Shown here piece by piece: positions 3,642-7,366 of a stretch of DNA of 7,366 bases. The translations under genes were made by a program, and so were the position numbers. Position 1 is the first letter of the stretch, and each line of letters opens with the position of its first letter. The stretch is from Rhodospirillaceae bacterium (GTDB lineage: Bacteria; Pseudomonadota; Alphaproteobacteria; Rhodospirillales; Magnetovibrionaceae), in NCBI GenBank assembly GCA_029883045.1, contig JAOUJU010000085.1, positions 1 through 7,366 of the forward strand, written 5' to 3'. The notes beneath the pieces are model-generated. The model was given only the letters and a program-made list of their open reading frames with translations. It was not told the origin of the DNA and searched no databases.

Positions 3642-6600
3642 ATGGCTACGTCGTTTACCCGTCGCAAACGTGTTCGCAAGGATTTTGGCAGTATTAAACC
3701 TGCAGTTGGCATGCCCAACTTGATTGAAGTTCAGATAACTTCGTATGAGCAGTTCCTAAAAAGGGAATCTACAGCCGAAGAGCGCGAACAGAGTGGGTTA
3801 CAGGAAGTATTCAAATCAGTATTTCCAATTCAAGATTTTTCTGAACATGGAACCCTCGAATTTGTTCGCTTTGAATTTGATGAACCAAAGTACGATGTGG
3901 AAGAATGCCAACAACGTGGCATTACCTATGGCGCACCGCTAAAGGTTACTCTTCGTTTGGTGGTTTGGGACGTAGACGAAGAAACCGAAGCCCGTTCAGT
4001 TCGCGATATCAAAGAACAAGACGTTTACATGGGCGATATGCCGCTGATGACCGATAACGGCACCTTTGTCGTAAACGGTACCGAGCGCGTTATTGTTTCG
4101 CAAATGCATCGTAGCCCCGGCGTGTTCTTTGACCACGACAAGGGCAAGACACATTCATCGGGAAAATACCTTTTTGCTTCGCGGGTTATTCCTTATCGTG
4201 GTTCATGGCTTGATTTTGAATTCGACGCTAAGGATCTGGTTTATGTCCGCATTGACCGTCGTCGTAAACTGCCGGTTACGACACTGTTGATGGCGCTAGA
4301 TAGCGACAAAACTGCAAAGACGCGCGCCAAGTTGGCTGAAGAAGGAAAAATACTACCCCCTTCAGAAGCCGAAGGCATGTCACCGCAGGATATTTTGAAT
4401 CACTTTTACGATACCATTATATATTCGCGCACCAAAAAGGGCTGGAAAACAGCTTTCAATCCTGACCGTCTGCGCGGACAAAAACTGACCCGCGATTTGG
4501 TTAACGCCAAAACCGGCAAGGTTGTGCTTGAGCAGGGCTCTAAACTTACCCCGCGTTCCTTGAAGCAATTGGAAGAAAAAGGTTTGGCCGAAGTACAGGT
4601 CACCGCCGAAGATCTTATTGGGTCATACGCTGCAATTGATATTTTCAATGAAAAAACCGGCGAAATTTTTGCTGAACCGGGTGATGAAATAACGGTTGAA
4701 ATCATCGAAGCGATGGAAGAAATCGGTATCGAAGAAATAAGTGTTCTGGCAATTGATCACGTAAATGTCGGACCATATATTCGCAACACCCTTGCGGTTG
4801 ATAAAAACAAAACCCGCGAAGAAGCGTTGGTTGATATCTACCGTGTTATGCGTCCGGGCGAACCGCCAACCCCAGAAACAGCGCAAGCGCTTTTCAATAG
4901 CTTGTTCTTTGATTCAGAACGTTATGATCTTTCGGCCGTTGGCCGCGTTAAGATGAATTCACGTCTTAACTTTGATGACGTTGCCGACACCGTTCGGGTT
5001 CTGCGCAAGGAAGACATACTTGCCATTGTACGCACCCTGACCGACCTTAAAGATGGTCGTGGTGAAATTGATGATATTGATCATCTGGGTAACCGTCGTG
5101 TTCGTTCTGTTGGCGAATTGATGGAAAACCAGTACCGCGTTGGTTTGTTGCGTATGGAGCGTGCAATTCGCGAACGTATGAGCTCGGTTGAAATCGATAC
5201 CGTAATGCCGCATGACCTTATCAATGCCAAACCGGCAAGTGCGGCTGTACGTGAATTCTTTGGTTCATCACAGCTTTCACAGTTTATGGATCAGACCAAC
5301 CCACTTTCCGAAGTTACCCATAAGCGCCGCCTATCAGCGCTTGGGCCGGGCGGTTTAACCCGTGAACGCGCAGGCTTCGAAGTACGCGACGTGCACCCGA
5401 CCCATTATGGTCGTATCTGCCCGATTGAAACCCCCGAGGGTCCAAACATCGGTCTGATAAACTCGCTCGCCACCTTTGCTCGCGTTAACAAATATGGCTT
5501 TATCGAAAGCCCGTATCAGCGTGTTAAAAACGGCAAACTGGTAGAAGGCGAAGTTGTTTATATGTCGGCAATGGAAGAAGGGCGTTATGTTATTGCCCAG
5601 GCCAACGCTAATTTGGATAAAAACAGCAAGTTCGTTGATGACATGGTTTCATGCCGCAAGGCAGGTGACTTCGTCATGGTGCATCCCGATGGAATTGAAT
5701 TCATTGACGTTAGCCCGAAACAGCTTGTTTCTGTTGCAACCGCACTAATTCCATTTTTGGAAAACGATGATGCCAACCGTGCATTGATGGGCTCAAACAT
5801 GATGCGCCAAGCCGTACCATTGTTGCAGGCCGAAGCACCGTTGGTTGGTACCGGAATGGAAGAAATCGTAGCGCGCGATAGTGGTGCTACCATTTCTGCA
5901 AAACGTTCCGGTATTGTTGATCAGGTTGATGCAACCCGTATCGTTGTTCGTGCCACAGAAGAAACATCAACCACCCAGTCGGGCGTTGATATATACACCT
6001 TGCAAAAATTCCAACGTTCTAACCAGAACACATGCTTGCATCAGCGTCCGCTGGTGAAAGTTGGTGATTTGGTTGTAAAGGGCGATACAATTGCCGATGG
6101 TCCGTCAACCGAACTTGGCGAACTGGCATTGGGAAAAAACGTGCTGGTCGCGTTTATGCCGTGGAACGGCTACAACTTTGAAGATTCAATTCTTATTTCC
6201 GAACGTCTAGTACGTGATGATGTCTTTACCTCAATTCATATTGATGAATTTGAGGTAATGGCCCGCGATACTAAACTAGGCCAAGAAGAAATCACCCGTG
6301 ATATTCCTAACGTTGGTGAAGAATCTCTCAAGAACCTTGATGAAGCGGGTATCGTTTACATCGGTGCCGAGGTAAAGCCTGGCGACATTCTAGTCGGCAA
6401 GGTAACACCAAAGGGCGAAAGCCCAATGACGCCAGAAGAAAAACTTCTGCGTGCTATCTTTGGTGAAAAGGCAACTGACGTTCGTGATACATCACTTAAA
6501 CTGCCACCTGGCGTTGATGGTACCGTGGTTGAGGTTCGTGTGTTTAATCGTCGCGGCGTTGACAAGGACGAACGTGCCTTGGCTATTGAACGTGATGAAA

Positions 6601-7366
6601 TTGAACGTTTGGCAAAAGATCGCGATGATGAACGGGCAATTCTGGAACGTAGCTTCTCGCAACGTCTGAAGGATTTGTTGCTTGGCAAAAAAGTGGTTTC
6701 TGGACCAAAAGACATTATTGCCGATAGCACCATAACCGAAGAACTACTTAATCAGTACACGCCGGGTCAGCAATCACAGATTGTTGTTGGAAACGACAAA
6801 GTAATGAAAGACATGGAAGGCCTTAAATCACAGTTTGAGGAATCCATCTCTGCTCTGCAACGTCGTTTTGAAGACAAGGTAGACAAGCTGCAACGTGGTG
6901 ATGATCTTAATCCTGGCGTCATGAAAATGGTAAAGGTGTTTGTGGCTGTTAAACGCAAACTCCAGCCCGGCGATAAAATGGCCGGTCGTCATGGTAACAA
7001 GGGTGTAATTTCACGCATCATGCCTGTCGAAGATATGCCTTATGCCGAAGACGGCACCTCGGTTGATATCGTGCTTAACCCGCTGGGTGTGCCTTCGCGT
7101 ATGAACGTGGGGCAGATTCTGGAAACCCATATGGGCTGGGCCTGTTCTGGTCTTGGCCGGCAAATCGGTGATCTTCTGGATGCGGCCAAAGCCAATGGCA
7201 AAGACACCGCTCCAATTCGTGGTTGGTTGAAAGATATTTACAACGAAGAAGAATACAAAACCGATATTGCGGATCTTTCTGACGGTGAAATCTTCGAAAT
7301 GGGTGAAAACCTGCGTCGTGGCGTTCCTATTGCGACACCAGTTTTCGATGGTGCTCGTGAAGAGGG
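3642..7366 (+). CDS. rpoB: RNA polymerase beta subunit (partial, 3' end outside window)
   Basis: RpoB forms one half of the RNA polymerase catalytic cleft. The window holds 1241 full codons plus two bases, with no frameshift or internal stop, so perhaps 140 residues are missing. The ATG at 3642 has GAGG at 3630-3633, and MATSFTRRKRVRKDFG is a typical start. The protrusion and lobe domains come first. The rifampicin region is 541-572 (GSSQLSQFMDQTNP...), with Q547, D550, H560 and S565 equivalent to E. coli Q513, D516, H526 and S531, which predicts drug sensitivity. The active-site motif WNGYNFEDSIL has E847-D848. The flap is about 866-966, and a charged coiled-coil insert (SI2-like) about 967-1085. 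The catalytic-loop motif GDKMAGRHGNKG has K1112 and K1120, equivalent to E. coli K1065 and K1073. Residues 220-245 are extra relative to E. coli. rpoC is expected next. Confidence 0.98.
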   Translation, partial: MATSFTRRKRVRKDFGSIKPAVGMPNLIEVQITSYEQFLKRESTAEEREQSGLQEVFKSVFPIQDFSEHGTLEFVRFEFDEPKYDVEECQQRGITYGAPLKVTLRLVVWDVDEETEARSVRDIKEQDVYMGDMPLMTDNGTFVVNGTERVIVSQMHRSPGVFFDHDKGKTHSSGKYLFASRVIPYRGSWLDFEFDAKDLVYVRIDRRRKLPVTTLLMALDSDKTAKTRAKLAEEGKILPPSEAEGMSPQDILNHFYDTIIYSRTKKGWKTAFNPDRLRGQKLTRDLVNAKTGKVVLEQGSKLTPRSLKQLEEKGLAEVQVTAEDLIGSYAAIDIFNEKTGEIFAEPGDEITVEIIEAMEEIGIEEISVLAIDHVNVGPYIRNTLAVDKNKTREEALVDIYRVMRPGEPPTPETAQALFNSLFFDSERYDLSAVGRVKMNSRLNFDDVADTVRVLRKEDILAIVRTLTDLKDGRGEIDDIDHLGNRRVRSVGELMENQYRVGLLRMERAIRERMSSVEIDTVMPHDLINAKPASAAVREFFGSSQLSQFMDQTNPLSEVTHKRRLSALGPGGLTRERAGFEVRDVHPTHYGRICPIETPEGPNIGLINSLATFARVNKYGFIESPYQRVKNGKLVEGEVVYMSAMEEGRYVIAQANANLDKNSKFVDDMVSCRKAGDFVMVHPDGIEFIDVSPKQLVSVATALIPFLENDDANRALMGSNMMRQAVPLLQAEAPLVGTGMEEIVARDSGATISAKRSGIVDQVDATRIVVRATEETSTTQSGVDIYTLQKFQRSNQNTCLHQRPLVKVGDLVVKGDTIADGPSTELGELALGKNVLVAFMPWNGYNFEDSILISERLVRDDVFTSIHIDEFEVMARDTKLGQEEITRDIPNVGEESLKNLDEAGIVYIGAEVKPGDILVGKVTPKGESPMTPEEKLLRAIFGEKATDVRDTSLKLPPGVDGTVVEVRVFNRRGVDKDERALAIERDEIERLAKDRDDERAILERSFSQRLKDLLLGKKVVSGPKDIIADSTITEELLNQYTPGQQSQIVVGNDKVMKDMEGLKSQFEESISALQRRFEDKVDKLQRGDDLNPGVMKMVKVFVAVKRKLQPGDKMAGRHGNKGVISRIMPVEDMPYAEDGTSVDIVLNPLGVPSRMNVGQILETHMGWACSGLGRQIGDLLDAAKANGKDTAPIRGWLKDIYNEEEYKTDIADLSDGEIFEMGENLRRGVPIATPVFDGAREE

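Noticed and set aside
5262..5357. Rifampicin-resistance substitutions in RpoB
   Set aside because: The main resistance positions equivalent to E. coli 513, 516, 526 and 531 all carry the usual sensitive residues. T552 replaces E. coli N518, which I take as a lineage difference.

Overview
This window is a core information-processing gene cluster from a bacterium: tRNA-Trp, secE, nusG, rplK (L11), rplA (L1), rplJ (L10), rplL (L7/L12) and the first 1241 codons of rpoB, all on the + strand. The most likely source is an alphaproteobacterium. Reasons are the 65-residue single-span SecE directly behind tRNA-Trp, the GTG-started L10, and RpoB segments such as DQTNPLSEVTHKRR and ATFARVNKYGF that resemble alphaproteobacterial beta subunits. 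I cannot name the genus. There are no mobile elements, CRISPR arrays, phage genes or foreign-looking inserts.

Layout. Bases 1-27 hold nothing I can identify. Bases 28-103 are tRNA-Trp. After a 67-base spacer come secE (171-368) and nusG (372-908), 3 bases apart. An 80-base spacer holds a probable L1 autoregulatory site, followed by rplK (989-1417) and rplA (1423-2118), 5 bases apart. The 320-base gap before rplJ is a structured RNA leader with a kink-turn signature expected for the L10-L12 binding site. Then come rplJ (2439-2957) and rplL (3004-3375). The 266-base rplL-rpoB gap has no credible ORF but holds several strong hairpins. rpoB (3642 onward) runs off the right edge, roughly 140 residues short of a usual C-terminus.

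How it fits together. SecE is a subunit of the SecYEG translocon and NusG is a transcription factor that also couples RNA polymerase to the ribosome. L11, L1, L10 and L7/L12 build the two mobile stalks of the 50S subunit. RpoB is the beta subunit of RNA polymerase. In well-studied bacteria the L11-L1 and L10-L12 pairs are each controlled by one of their own proteins binding the mRNA leader. Both leaders here carry recognisable candidates for those sites.

The protein-coding content is ordinary and well conserved. What deserves a second look is in the non-coding RNA: the 23S-like L1 site, the L10 kink-turn with possible downstream switching helices, and an apparently bistable structure just upstream of rpoB. 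No new protein system is evident.
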